The notes under the pieces: model-generated
The model's database searches: none
The model's input: the letters and a program-made list of their open reading frames with translations, nothing else
Told to the model about the DNA's origin: nothing
Program-made: the position numbers and the translations under genes
In this document: piece by piece, positions 8,490 through 16,760 of the stretch
Position numbering within the stretch: the stretch's first letter is position 1
How the letters are laid out: the number at the start of each line of letters is the position of its first letter
NCBI GenBank assembly: GCA_964605155.1
Contig: CAZSAK010000007.1
Span: 1 to 64,000, forward strand
Source: CAZSAK01 sp964605155
Lineage (GTDB): Bacteria > Pseudomonadota > Gammaproteobacteria > SZUA-140
Length of the DNA stretch: 64,000 nucleotides
Reading direction: 5' to 3'

Positions 8490-9530
8490 ATGATGAAGTA
8501 CAAAGTATATCCACTAATGGCATCACTCACGATCATTGCAGCATCCCTGATGACTTTGACACCGGCCCATGCAAAGGGTGAGGATCTGTCCGCGTGGAAA
8601 CTGCCTGAGGTGCCGGTACCCAAGGATAATCCACAATCCAAGGCCAAGATTGCACTCGGCCATCAACTGGTTTTCGATGCGCGGCTCTCCAAGAACAACT
8701 CCATGGACTGTGCTGGTTGTCACCTGCCCTTCGCTGGCGGTGGCGGCCATACCGCCCGGGCCTTCGGTCACGGCGGTGAACTTGGACGCTGGGCGCCTTC
8801 GTGGGTCAACTCCGCCTACTACGATGCATTATTCTGGGACGGTCGCGCCGCATCGCTTGAAGAACAGACGGGTGCCTTGCCCGGTCACATGGGACCGATC
8901 ACGGCACCGGGTGAGATGGGTGGCGATATCAAGGAGGTCGTCAAGAAACTAAACGGTATACCGGGCTACAAGAATCAGTTCAACAAGGTGTTCGGTGAGA
9001 ACGCCACGCCTGAAAACATTGCCAAGGCGATCGCCTCCTATGAGCGCACACTGATCGCCACGGAGGCTCCTTTCCAGAAGTACGTCAATGGTGACAAGAA
9101 TGCGATTTCAGCAGCTGCCAAACACGGCTTCGAACTGTTTCGTGGCAAGGCTCAATGCGTTACCTGTCATACGCCACCGCTGACGACGGATAATTTTTAC
9201 CACAACATCGGCGTACCCCAGGTTGGCCCGCTGAAACAGGATCTCGGGCGTTACGATGTAACAAAAAAATCCGGAGATAAAGGCAAGTTCAAGACACCAT
9301 CGTTGTATAACTCGGGTTCATTCCTGTACCAAATGCACGACGGTGCATTTACGACACTGGAAGAGGTCGTCGACCATTACAACAAGGGCGGCAATCCTAA
9401 CGATTCCAATCTGGACCCCCTGATCCGGCCACTCAAGCTCACCAGCAAGGAACAGGCCGATCTTGTCGAGTTCCTGCACACCCTTACTGACAAGCGCCTG
9501 GATAACATACACCGGCCCCAGCTGCCTTGA
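8490..9530 (+). CDS. Dihaem cytochrome c peroxidase (CcpA/MauG family)
   Basis: Periplasmic enzyme reducing H2O2 to water with electrons from c-type cytochromes. A signal peptide ends near AHA-KGED. There are two haem-binding motifs, CAGCH (N-terminal, high-spin peroxidatic) and CVTCH (C-terminal, electron entry), with the usual domain order and about 346 residues. ATG 8490 is preferred because the GGAAGGAG at 8472-8479 is too close to the ATG at 8481; the ATG at 8493 is also possible. It follows the oxidase genes by 121 nt and ends at a hairpin terminator. It probably shares their electron donors and protects against peroxide formed in respiration. Confidence 0.92.
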   Translation: MMKYKVYPLMASLTIIAASLMTLTPAHAKGEDLSAWKLPEVPVPKDNPQSKAKIALGHQLVFDARLSKNNSMDCAGCHLPFAGGGGHTARAFGHGGELGRWAPSWVNSAYYDALFWDGRAASLEEQTGALPGHMGPITAPGEMGGDIKEVVKKLNGIPGYKNQFNKVFGENATPENIAKAIASYERTLIATEAPFQKYVNGDKNAISAAAKHGFELFRGKAQCVTCHTPPLTTDNFYHNIGVPQVGPLKQDLGRYDVTKKSGDKGKFKTPSLYNSGSFLYQMHDGAFTTLEEVVDHYNKGGNPNDSNLDPLIRPLKLTSKEQADLVEFLHTLTDKRLDNIHRPQLP

Positions 9531-9574
9531 GCGTATTACTCTGAGGCGCGGGCATACCACTGCATTCAAAGGTT

Positions 9575-9601
9575 GCCGAACGGACACTCTGCCCGTTCGG
9601 C
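9575..9601 (+). terminator. Hairpin terminator after the cytochrome c peroxidase gene
   Basis: GCCGAACGG (9575-9583) pairs with CCGTTCGGC (9593-9601) across a 9-nt loop, 45 nt after the peroxidase stop. No strong T-tract follows, so it may act as an RNA-stabilising 3' hairpin or a weak terminator. Confidence 0.6.
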
Positions 9602-9676
9602 AGCCCCTACTATGTCGATCATTAATGAGCAATCATTCGATTGCGAATGATTGCCATGATCCGCTCAAAATATTGA

Positions 9677-9690
9677 TTGATTATTATCAA
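9677..9690. promoter_or_regulatory. FNR/ANR-type box TTGATTATTATCAA in a convergent gap
   Basis: A perfect TTGAT-N4-ATCAA palindrome. It lies between two genes that converge on this gap (peroxidase ending at 9530, minus gene ending at 9823), so it is upstream of neither. It could drive an unannotated transcript; see findings. Confidence 0.75.
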
Positions 9691-9822
9691 TGCCCGGACA
9701 GGCGTAACTGATTATTATCTGAAAGTAATCGATAAACTAGCTGGAAAAATAAAAGTGATTTAGAAAGGTTTTGTTCCTTAGAGTGCTTACGGCAATACGA
9801 ACAGGATTATGTTTACGGCAAA

Positions 9823-10173
9823 TTATCGCTCATCAAACGGCTTAACAGATTCCGTTTCAAGCTGGCGCATATACTTTTCGGTCTTTTGCAAAAATACCGA
9901 GTTCGGCCCAATGTCTTCATAGACGGGATCATCGTATTCATCCTTGGCAATAACCTTGTCACCTTGCGCATAAGGAAACGCCTCTTCCAGTTCAAAAAGT
10001 GCGGCACCCAGTAATTCCGTGATGATCTGTGTCTCTGTCCTCGCAGGATACATTTCCGTAAGCGCCATGATTCGCGCCGCATCATACAAGGGCAGTTTTA
10101 CGCAGAACTCTCTAGCAGCCATTTTAGAGCTGGCATGTTTCTCCCAGTGTTTCATCAGATCGCGCACTTTCAT
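9823..10173 (-). CDS. Conserved hypothetical protein (116 aa)
   Basis: A soluble 116-residue protein with a basic, helical N-terminus (MKVRDLMKHWEKHAS), a helix-rich middle (LYDAARIMALTEMYPARTE) and an acidic C-terminal half. No signal peptide or membrane segment. I recall similar gammaproteobacterial proteins labelled 'type 1 pili tip component', a label with no support in this sequence. The middle could be a ribbon-helix-helix-like fold (LPLYDAARIMALTEMYPART), but that is speculation. A ribosome site TATGGAG precedes the ATG. It is divergent from wrbA. Confidence 0.75.
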   Translation of the reverse strand: MKVRDLMKHWEKHASSKMAAREFCVKLPLYDAARIMALTEMYPARTETQIITELLGAALFELEEAFPYAQGDKVIAKDEYDDPVYEDIGPNSVFLQKTEKYMRQLETESVKPFDER

Positions 10174-10322
10174 TGGTTTTACTCCATATGCGTTTTTATG
10201 AACATAAATAAATATACCGACTCAATCAATCCTGGGTTGCTCATTTTGAGTTTAAAAGCCGCTTTTTACAAATAAGCCGGTTACCACCTCATCCGACCTG
10301 AGATCAAGCAAGGAGGTTTATT

Positions 10323-10925
10323 ATGGCAAAGATACTTGTTTTATATTACAGCATGTACGGTCATATCGAGACCATGGCCAATGCTGTGGCCGATGGCGCC
10401 CGTGGCGTCTCAGGGACCAACGTCGATATCAAACGTGTTCCAGAACTGATGCCCGAAGATGTCGCACGCAAGGCAGGCGCCAAGCTCAACCAGCATGCGC
10501 CTGTCGCCGAAGTCGATGACCTGCCGAATTATGACGCCATCATTTTCGGCACTCCGACGCGTTTTGGCAATATGTGTGCACAGATGCGCAATTTTCTGGA
10601 TCAGACCGGCAAGCTGTGGCTGGACGGGAGCCTGATCGGCAAAGTCGGTAGCGTGTTCACCTCAACTGCCACACAGCATGGTGGCCAGGAGACTACCATC
10701 ACCTCTTTTCATAGTACACTCCTGCATCTGGGTATGATTATCGTAGGCGTACCCTACTCTTGCCAGGGACTGACGAACATGCAGGAGATTACCGGCGGTT
10801 CGCCCTATGGCGCTTCTACACTTGCCGGGGGCGATGGCAGCCGCCAGCCATCCGGGAATGAATTGAAGATCGGTCGTTTCCAGGGACATCATGTTGCTGA
10901 AATAACCCATAAACAGACAGGCTGA
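10323..10925 (+). CDS. wrbA: NAD(P)H:quinone oxidoreductase WrbA
   Basis: A 200-residue flavodoxin-like FMN enzyme reducing quinones by two electrons, limiting semiquinone and superoxide formation. It opens with the phosphate-binding loop YYSMYGHIETMA, contains GTPTRFGNMCAQMRNFLDQT and TSTATQHGGQE, and ends with the WrbA-type PYGASTLAGGDGSRQPS segment. Family length is matched. A strong AAGGAGG lies 8 nt before the ATG. It fits the stress theme of this block. Confidence 0.95.
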   Translation: MAKILVLYYSMYGHIETMANAVADGARGVSGTNVDIKRVPELMPEDVARKAGAKLNQHAPVAEVDDLPNYDAIIFGTPTRFGNMCAQMRNFLDQTGKLWLDGSLIGKVGSVFTSTATQHGGQETTITSFHSTLLHLGMIIVGVPYSCQGLTNMQEITGGSPYGASTLAGGDGSRQPSGNELKIGRFQGHHVAEITHKQTG

Positions 10926-11035
10926 ATATCGACAGATTTCGCAAATAGTCTGTAAATGATGCATGTGCATGCATCGCCCGATGTTGCCGACATGACAAAT
11001 CGATCAGATGAGAGAACGTCTTGTGAATTTTGGTA

Positions 11036-11836
11036 TCAGTGCCCGCGAGACTTATATCTGTTTGGCACTGATCGATCCCGGTATGTATATCGCGCATAAT
11101 GCTCATGCAGTTTCGCTCTATAATCCGGACTCACCTCCAACCCGGGATCATAGAAGGGAGCGGACCGGATCACCTCTTTGTCCAGTTCCATCATGATGTT
11201 TTTCCCGGACCAGTCCATACTATTGATCCAGTCAGTTTCCAGTAATACATATCTGCCGGGCAAATCTTCACCGGCATCGACTTCCAGATAACATATCATC
11301 CATGTCTTTTCATCGATCACTACATCCCTGACGTGCCCGAACTTGCCATCCCGCGCAACTATATAAAAGTCAATCATGTTTATTGCGCTGCAGATGTGAT
11401 ATGGCATATGTCTATCCCGCCCTTCATCCAGTGAAGTACCATTGCCCCTGTTCAGTGACAGCGGTGGCACAAACGGGCTGGAAGACCAGTATGGCGGCCA
11501 GTCGTAATAACGGAAGTACTCAATCTCATATATGGGCGTTACCGGTTGATGTTTTTCTAGAACAGGGCTATGCCTGATCTGGTTGCAGGATAACTGTATG
11601 GATATTTCATTGTTAGCATCATCCACATCGTCCACGGCGATGGATGATACCAGCACTTGTCCCTCTGGCGAGCAGTTTTCTGTATTCATAACCAGATAAC
11701 GCACTGTTAATGTCAGATCATCGAATAAAATATCATATAGCTTCCCGACTTCCCCATCAGTTGATCGAAGTTCAAATCCCCGTATATCACGTAACCGGCG
11801 CAGTTTGATAAATGGCAATTCAGAAAACATCTGCAA
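11036..11836 (-). CDS. PRC-barrel domain protein (two barrels)
   Basis: A 266-residue soluble protein with two PRC-barrel units. The first is at about 13-85 (LRDIRGFELRSTDGEVGKLYDI), the second at about 150-225 (MIDFYIVARDGKFGHVRDVVID), joined by a Tyr/Pro/Trp-rich linker (YYDWPPYWSSSPF). PRC barrels are small beta domains found in RimM, reaction-centre H subunits and stress proteins; this tandem type is common beside general-stress genes, with function unknown. The start may be M1 or M3. An FNR-like site lies about 190 nt upstream. Confidence 0.82.
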   Translation of the reverse strand: MQMFSELPFIKLRRLRDIRGFELRSTDGEVGKLYDILFDDLTLTVRYLVMNTENCSPEGQVLVSSIAVDDVDDANNEISIQLSCNQIRHSPVLEKHQPVTPIYEIEYFRYYDWPPYWSSSPFVPPLSLNRGNGTSLDEGRDRHMPYHICSAINMIDFYIVARDGKFGHVRDVVIDEKTWMICYLEVDAGEDLPGRYVLLETDWINSMDWSGKNIMMELDKEVIRSAPFYDPGLEVSPDYRAKLHEHYARYTYRDRSVPNRYKSRGH

Positions 11837-12436
11837 CGCGTTGTACCTCGAATCTTGGTTGGTAAAAGCCGGATATCACGAGCTTTCACTTGATCATCCT
11901 GATGTGATTGAATGAACTGTCTAAAAGTCGGGAGAGGAATTTACGTCTATTCGCCTCCTCCTCACAACAAGATATGCCCTTATCCACATTTTATTGACAG
12001 TCATACATGCTGAACATTGAAAAAAATCAATTATCACGCGGGGCGGCCTACATCTCGGTATCATCATACCCACGGCATGATGCGATAACCTGAATTTTCT
12101 TTGTCAAAATCAAGGCCCTGTGTATAAGTGTGATAATAAAACCGGCAATCATGCATAAACCAATCCTCTCCCTGTGGCTCCGGCTATTGAGAAAGATCAT
12201 GGAGACAATGGTATCCTTTATTTATGCTTGTCAGATCAGACAGTTTATTTGCATCCTCCAGATACAAGTCAAGATGCTGTCAGTGCCAAGATTATTAAAG
12301 GCTACATCATGTTGTCTTTTTAACGGCACAACAACGTACTTTCCTTCCGAAATAGGTAGTCACCGTTAGTCTCAATATCCGATATCAACAAAAGGCTATT
12401 GATTGAGTCAAATAAACAGGATGAGAAGATGATGTT
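11837..12436. other. Non-coding 600-nt gap between divergent genes
   Basis: It separates the PRC-barrel gene from the CPA1 antiporter. It holds one TTGA-N6-TCAA site (12017-12030). A 79-codon open frame at 12130-12369 has no ribosome site and an unconvincing composition. The remainder presumably holds two promoters and leaders; nothing else recognised. Confidence 0.5.
12017..12030. promoter_or_regulatory. Crp/Fnr-type site TTGAAAAAAATCAA
   Basis: Matches the general TTGA-N6-TCAA core with one mismatch to TTGAT-N4-ATCAA. It is closer to the minus-strand PRC-barrel gene (about 187 nt) than to the antiporter (about 413 nt). Confidence 0.55.
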
Positions 12437-14290
12437 ATGCCCGAAGATCTGATTATCAACCTGGTCACCATCGTGGCACTTGGCATAGGCGCCCAGTTAC
12501 TAGCCTGGCAACTGGGTATCCCGTCCATAATCATGCTGCTGGCAGCCGGATTCACCGCCGGACCCTTACTGGGCCTGATCGATCCATCACAGGCCTTTGG
12601 TGATTACCTCAACCAGATCATTGCGTTGTCGGTCGCGGTGATCCTGTTCGAGGGCGGTCTCAATCTGCGTTGGCATGAATATCGGGAAGCCGGCATCGAT
12701 GTCATCCGCCTGATCAGCATCGGCGTAGTGCTGACCTTTGCCTTGAGTAGCGTGGCTGCACACTTTATCGGGACATTATCCTGGCCCATTGCCATGATAT
12801 TCGGTGCCATCATCGTGGTCACAGGACCCACGGTCATAATGCCCCTGCTCAAGGAAGCCAGGTTGAACCGCAGGACTGCATCACTGCTCAAGTGGGAAGG
12901 CATCATCAATGACCCCCTGGGCGCACTGCTGGCTGTACTGGTATTCGAGTATTTTGCGCTCTCCGAACATACCTCGATCCTCACTGATATCGTTGGAACG
13001 CTTGGACTATCATTGATAACAGCGATCATTGCGGGCGTCATCGTTGGCTATCTGTTGGGCTGGTCTTTTTTACATGGGAAGGTACCGGATTATCTCATGC
13101 CACCGGTAATGCTTGTAACTGCCCTGATCCTGTATGTTTCGCTCAACCTGTTTCAGGAAGAGGCCGGTTTGCTGGCGGTAACAACCGCGGGATTGGTACT
13201 GGCCAACCAACGGTTACGTAATATCGATGAACTAAGGCGATTCAAGGAATACATCACCGTGATGCTGGTATCCGTGGTTTTCATCGTCCTTACTGCCGAT
13301 ATCGATCCGGTAGTCCTGAAACAGCTGGACTGGCACAGCGCCGCATTACTGGCGATCATCATATTCCTTATCCGTCCCGCCGTGGTCTATGTCGCTACAC
13401 TTGGCAGCGGCATGGATTGGCGCGAACGGCTTTTTACAGGCTGGATTGCACCGCGCGGCGTAGTAGCGGCCGCCATCGCGGGATTATTTGCAACACGTCT
13501 GACGGAAAAGGGATTTACAGGAGCCGACAAGTTACTGCCCCTTGTATTCGCATTGATCACAGCGACTGTGATCCTGCACGGCACCACCATCGGCTGGCTT
13601 GCGAGACGCCTGGGTCTAGCGGCACAAAGGCCGAACGGCCTGTTGATCGTCGGCGCCTCTCCCTGGTCGATCGATCTGGCACATACCCTCAAGGAACTTG
13701 AAATCCCCTGCATTATCAGCGATACCAGCTGGAATCACCTGCAGGCTGCCCGTATGGCGGGTGTCCGATCCCATCATGGTGAAATACTCTCGGTACGCGC
13801 CGAAGAAACACTGGACCTGAATGAGATCAGCCACCTGCTCGCAGCGACCGCCAACGATGCATACAACGCCCTGGTCTGCAATCGTTTCGCCCAGGAAGTG
13901 GGGCGGAATCAGGTATTTCAGTTGCCGTCATTAAATGCGGAGGAGAAAAATGTCAAGGAAATGCCACGTACCATGCGTGGTCGAATCGCCTTCAGCGGGG
14001 ACAGCCGTTATGAAAACCTGATTCGATATCATTATCAGGGATGGAAATTTCACAGCACCCGGATAGGTCAGGAATATTCCCTGGATGAATTCGTTGAATC
14101 AATCCCTCAAGAGAGCATTTTGATAATGGTGATAAAAGAAAACGGGGAAATCAAGCTGATTCCCAATGAACGTAAATCAGCCGACGAAAGCACTCACCAA
14201 GCCGATTCGGGAGACTACATCATCAGCTTTCGTCCACCGGCACGCGAGGATTTCGATCATCGTTCAGAACAAAAAAGGGAAAAGTCATAA
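12437..14290 (+). CDS. CPA1-type Na+(K+)/H+ antiporter with C-terminal nucleotide-binding domain
   Basis: A 617-residue inner-membrane cation/proton exchanger. Residues 1-~390 carry about 12 hydrophobic helices with the CPA1 core: AVILFEGGLNL, VVTGPTVIMPLL and WEGIINDPLGALLAVL (the ND ion-binding motif). A cytoplasmic region from about 395 resembles a TrkA-N/RCK Rossmann domain (GLLIVGASPWSIDLAHTLKE, IISDTSWNHLQAARMAG) and a smaller C-terminal domain. NhaP/NhaK-like antiporters of this shape are known; the ion cannot be told from sequence. It is followed 57 nt later by a small gene. Confidence 0.9.
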   Translation: MPEDLIINLVTIVALGIGAQLLAWQLGIPSIIMLLAAGFTAGPLLGLIDPSQAFGDYLNQIIALSVAVILFEGGLNLRWHEYREAGIDVIRLISIGVVLTFALSSVAAHFIGTLSWPIAMIFGAIIVVTGPTVIMPLLKEARLNRRTASLLKWEGIINDPLGALLAVLVFEYFALSEHTSILTDIVGTLGLSLITAIIAGVIVGYLLGWSFLHGKVPDYLMPPVMLVTALILYVSLNLFQEEAGLLAVTTAGLVLANQRLRNIDELRRFKEYITVMLVSVVFIVLTADIDPVVLKQLDWHSAALLAIIIFLIRPAVVYVATLGSGMDWRERLFTGWIAPRGVVAAAIAGLFATRLTEKGFTGADKLLPLVFALITATVILHGTTIGWLARRLGLAAQRPNGLLIVGASPWSIDLAHTLKELEIPCIISDTSWNHLQAARMAGVRSHHGEILSVRAEETLDLNEISHLLAATANDAYNALVCNRFAQEVGRNQVFQLPSLNAEEKNVKEMPRTMRGRIAFSGDSRYENLIRYHYQGWKFHSTRIGQEYSLDEFVESIPQESILIMVIKENGEIKLIPNERKSADESTHQADSGDYIISFRPPAREDFDHRSEQKREKS

Positions 14291-14347
14291 TTCCTTGTTA
14301 TACACTGCCATTGGATCTGTTCACATCAGATATGGAGGACATCGCAA

Positions 14348-14671
14348 ATGGGTGAAGAACAAAGGACACGTTTGCTGTGGCACGGTCACGAGACCATCGA
14401 GACGATACTCGGGCTCGTCCAAACCCCCGTTTGCATCGAAGTTGACCTGCCCATAGATTATCATCACGCATTATTCAGCAAACTGAATCCGGATGCTGAA
14501 CAAGGTTCCCCAGAAATTATTGACGTCAGAGGCGGCCCTGAATTGCTGGAACGCATCGCTACGATCAAGGGACTGGAATACCTGAAGCTCCTGATAACAC
14601 CGCTGTCAAACACCCGCACAACTGTACAACTGTCGGACCCGGCCAGGATCATAATCACTGTCGGAAAGTAA
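14348..14671 (+). CDS. Hypothetical protein (107 aa)
   Basis: A soluble protein of 107 residues with alternating strands and helices and no membrane segment or signal; no family recognised. GGAGG lies 9 nt upstream of the ATG, and spacing to the antiporter gene is short, so it is probably in the same transcript. A regulatory role for the antiporter cannot be excluded but has no direct support. Confidence 0.75.
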   Translation: MGEEQRTRLLWHGHETIETILGLVQTPVCIEVDLPIDYHHALFSKLNPDAEQGSPEIIDVRGGPELLERIATIKGLEYLKLLITPLSNTRTTVQLSDPARIIITVGK

Positions 14672-14789
14672 TTTCAACATACACGGCAAACACACAAATC
14701 GGTTTCGTTTGCACTTGTTGCGAATGGGCAAGAATGCACTTCCAGACAGTACTCGGTTTTATACATCCTCTATGAATTGAATTTAACAT

Positions 14790-15830
14790 ATGAGCGATAA
14801 TACGTTTGGTCTTTTGTCATATCTCGCGTTATTCCTAACCGCCGGGATCCTTATACTCGTTTTCGGTATCAGGATGACACGGGTGGCGGCGATACTCGCC
14901 GACAGGACCAGATTGGGGGAAGCAATTCTGGGGGCTCTGTTCATCGGTGCCAGTACATCCCTGCCCGAAATAGCAACCTCATTGACCGCTGCGTTTGACG
15001 GTCACGCCAATCTCGCCTTCAGCAATGCCATCGGCAGCGTGGCCGGCCAAACCACCTTCCTTGCCCTGGCCGATATGGCATACCGCCGCGCCAATCTCGA
15101 GCATGCCGCCGCGTCGGCAGAAAATCTCATGCTGGCCACCTTCGTGATTATCATGCTGACCATCCCCTTACTGGCTACCGCAACACCTCAGGTAATGCTC
15201 GGCAATGTCCATCCAGCCTCAATCTTTATGGTTGTCGCCTATATATATGGAATCCGGCTGGTTGCGCGCACACATACCAACCCCATGTGGCAACCGCGCC
15301 ATACAAGTGAAACACGGGCCATCGGATCCAGTAAGGGTAGCGATGACTCCACCACCATTCCCTTGTCATTACTGTGGCTGCGTTTTGGGACCGCTGCCGC
15401 TGTAACGGCAATTGCCGGATTTTTATTGGCGCGCAGTGCAGTACCGATCTCAAAGTACACCGGGCTGTCGGAAACCCTGTTTGGAGGTCTGTTCACCGGT
15501 TTGACGAGTTCGCTTCCGGAACTGGTCAGCGCCCTGACAGCGGTACGTCTGGGGAGTCTTACATTGGCGGTAGGTAGCGTCCTTGGAGGCAATGCCTTTG
15601 ACACCGTCATTGTCGCATTTTGTGACTGGACATATACTGGCGGTTCAATCTTCAGTGCCGCGGGCGGTCATCAGGTATTCCTGTTATCGCTCGGTATCCT
15701 CTTGACTGCGATCCTGATGTCCGGTCTCGTATATCGCGAGAAACATGGCATCGGTAATATCGGGATGGAAAGCTTTCTTATCCTGAGTGTTTATACAGGT
15801 GCCTTTATACTGTTATTCATAATGGGCTAA
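14790..15830 (+). CDS. Ca2+/cation antiporter (CaCA family)
   Basis: A 346-residue inner-membrane exchanger with about 10-11 helices and the two inverted alpha-repeats of the CaCA superfamily: GASTSLPEIATSLTAAF with SNAIGSVAGQTTF, and GLTSSLPELVSALTAV with VGSVLGGNAFDTVIV. The acidic Glu in each SLPE motif is the expected cation ligand. It resembles YrbG-type exchangers, but the middle loop (residues ~165-195) is polar and the first repeat has GQTTF where N-x-F/N is usual. The exchanged ion is unknown. It completes a trio of cation antiporters with nhaA and the CPA1 gene. Confidence 0.87.
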   Translation: MSDNTFGLLSYLALFLTAGILILVFGIRMTRVAAILADRTRLGEAILGALFIGASTSLPEIATSLTAAFDGHANLAFSNAIGSVAGQTTFLALADMAYRRANLEHAAASAENLMLATFVIIMLTIPLLATATPQVMLGNVHPASIFMVVAYIYGIRLVARTHTNPMWQPRHTSETRAIGSSKGSDDSTTIPLSLLWLRFGTAAAVTAIAGFLLARSAVPISKYTGLSETLFGGLFTGLTSSLPELVSALTAVRLGSLTLAVGSVLGGNAFDTVIVAFCDWTYTGGSIFSAAGGHQVFLLSLGILLTAILMSGLVYREKHGIGNIGMESFLILSVYTGAFILLFIMG

Positions 15831-15956
15831 ACTGCAATACGCAGAAGAAACGGGACACGCCATCACCGCGGATTTGGGGCATGTCCGGTTCACAGCGCAC
15901 TCATAGGAATTCCGCACACTGCCGGCCGATGAAATAATTACCACCAGTTGATTGCA

Positions 15957-16414
15957 TCAATGATGCACATAGATGGATTTGAGCGCGACGACTATATCGT
16001 CGAACGGCACCTCGTCGGCCTCCAGGCCTCCCCCACCGCGTGGAACACTTGCAATTACATCTCCGATCGACAACAAACCAGACTACCGTTCTTTTCGACG
16101 ACCGGCAAGCGACGCACGTGTGCCTGCTGCATCGATTCCAGCGCGTCCGACACGGATTCACTGGGTTCGCAGCTGATTATTTCACCGTCTTTTTTCGCAT
16201 CGAACACTAGCATGTCGGACAGCAGAAGATGCTGGGTTGCCACTGCGATGGAAATGTCACGGTCTGTAATGACGCTAACCGGCTTTTTGTTCTTGTCAAT
16301 GATTGGCACGATGCCGCAGTCATTATCGAACATGAGTTGTGTTATTGATTCCAGATTCACATCGGGTGTGCAGGTTACAACATCACGAGCCATAATATCT
16401 TCCACTCTCATCAC
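15957..16414 (-). pseudogene. CBS-domain protein, frameshifted
   Basis: The first 119 codons from ATG 16414 encode two CBS units (MRVEDIMARDVVTCTPD; DRDISIAVATQHLLLSDML; HVRRLPVVEKNGSLV). The frame then shifts near 16072-16083 and ends early at 16055. In another frame the natural continuation resumes at once (LLSIGDVIASVPRGGGGL, ending in IYVHH) to a TGA at 15957-15959. Coding matches family expectation on both sides of the break, so this is either a recent frameshift or a sequencing error. Intact, it would be about 150 residues, like the CBS gene at 49839-50273. Confidence 0.85.
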
Positions 16415-16760
16415 CGTTACTTCTTTATAAATTATGATAGATTATATACAGATAGGTGATCATCACCTGCGCGCTTCACATATCAGATAGCTTGAGTACC
16501 ATCCTATATATAATTGCCCCGTTTAACACATTGATGAATTTCGATATCCTCTCCATGGTCTCCTTGCAAACCAGTCGATGGTCAGAAACCGGACATGTCG
16601 CTATACAACGCAGGCTTAACTGAAAGATTGACCTTGATCAATCTTTCAGTTAAGAAACAGACTATGATCAATTAATGTATTTATATCACTTTGTTAACGA
16701 CTCTAATAAGTTGACCTTGTGTCATGACCGCTGTACAAACTGAATGTTTATTCAATCACC
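16415..16760. other. Divergent intergenic region with a large palindrome
   Basis: It lies between the CBS pseudogene and the phospholipase-D/VTT gene. It holds a 17-bp-arm perfect inverted repeat (16615-16654) and a near-miss Crp/Fnr-type site TTGATGAATTTCGA at 16531-16544. No ORF. Confidence 0.55.
16615..16654. repeat. Perfect 17-bp inverted repeat with 6-nt spacer
   Basis: CTTAACTGAAAGATTGA (16615-16631), spacer CCTTGA, then TCAATCTTTCAGTTAAG (16638-16654). The arms are exact complements. No T-tract follows on either strand, so a terminator is unlikely. It may be a dimeric-regulator operator or form a stable leader hairpin for the downstream gene, whose ATG is 107 nt away. Confidence 0.85.

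Noticed and set aside
10958..10975. GATGCATG-TG-CATGCATC palindrome after wrbA
   Set aside because: Short, with no T-tract and no obvious gene to control; could be chance.
12130..12369. 79-codon ORF in the PRC-barrel/CPA1 gap
   Set aside because: No ribosome site, odd composition and no recognisable family.
12399..12411. TTGATTGAGTCAA as a sixth Crp/Fnr site
   Set aside because: The half-sites are separated by 5 rather than 6 nt, wrong phasing for FNR-type dimers.
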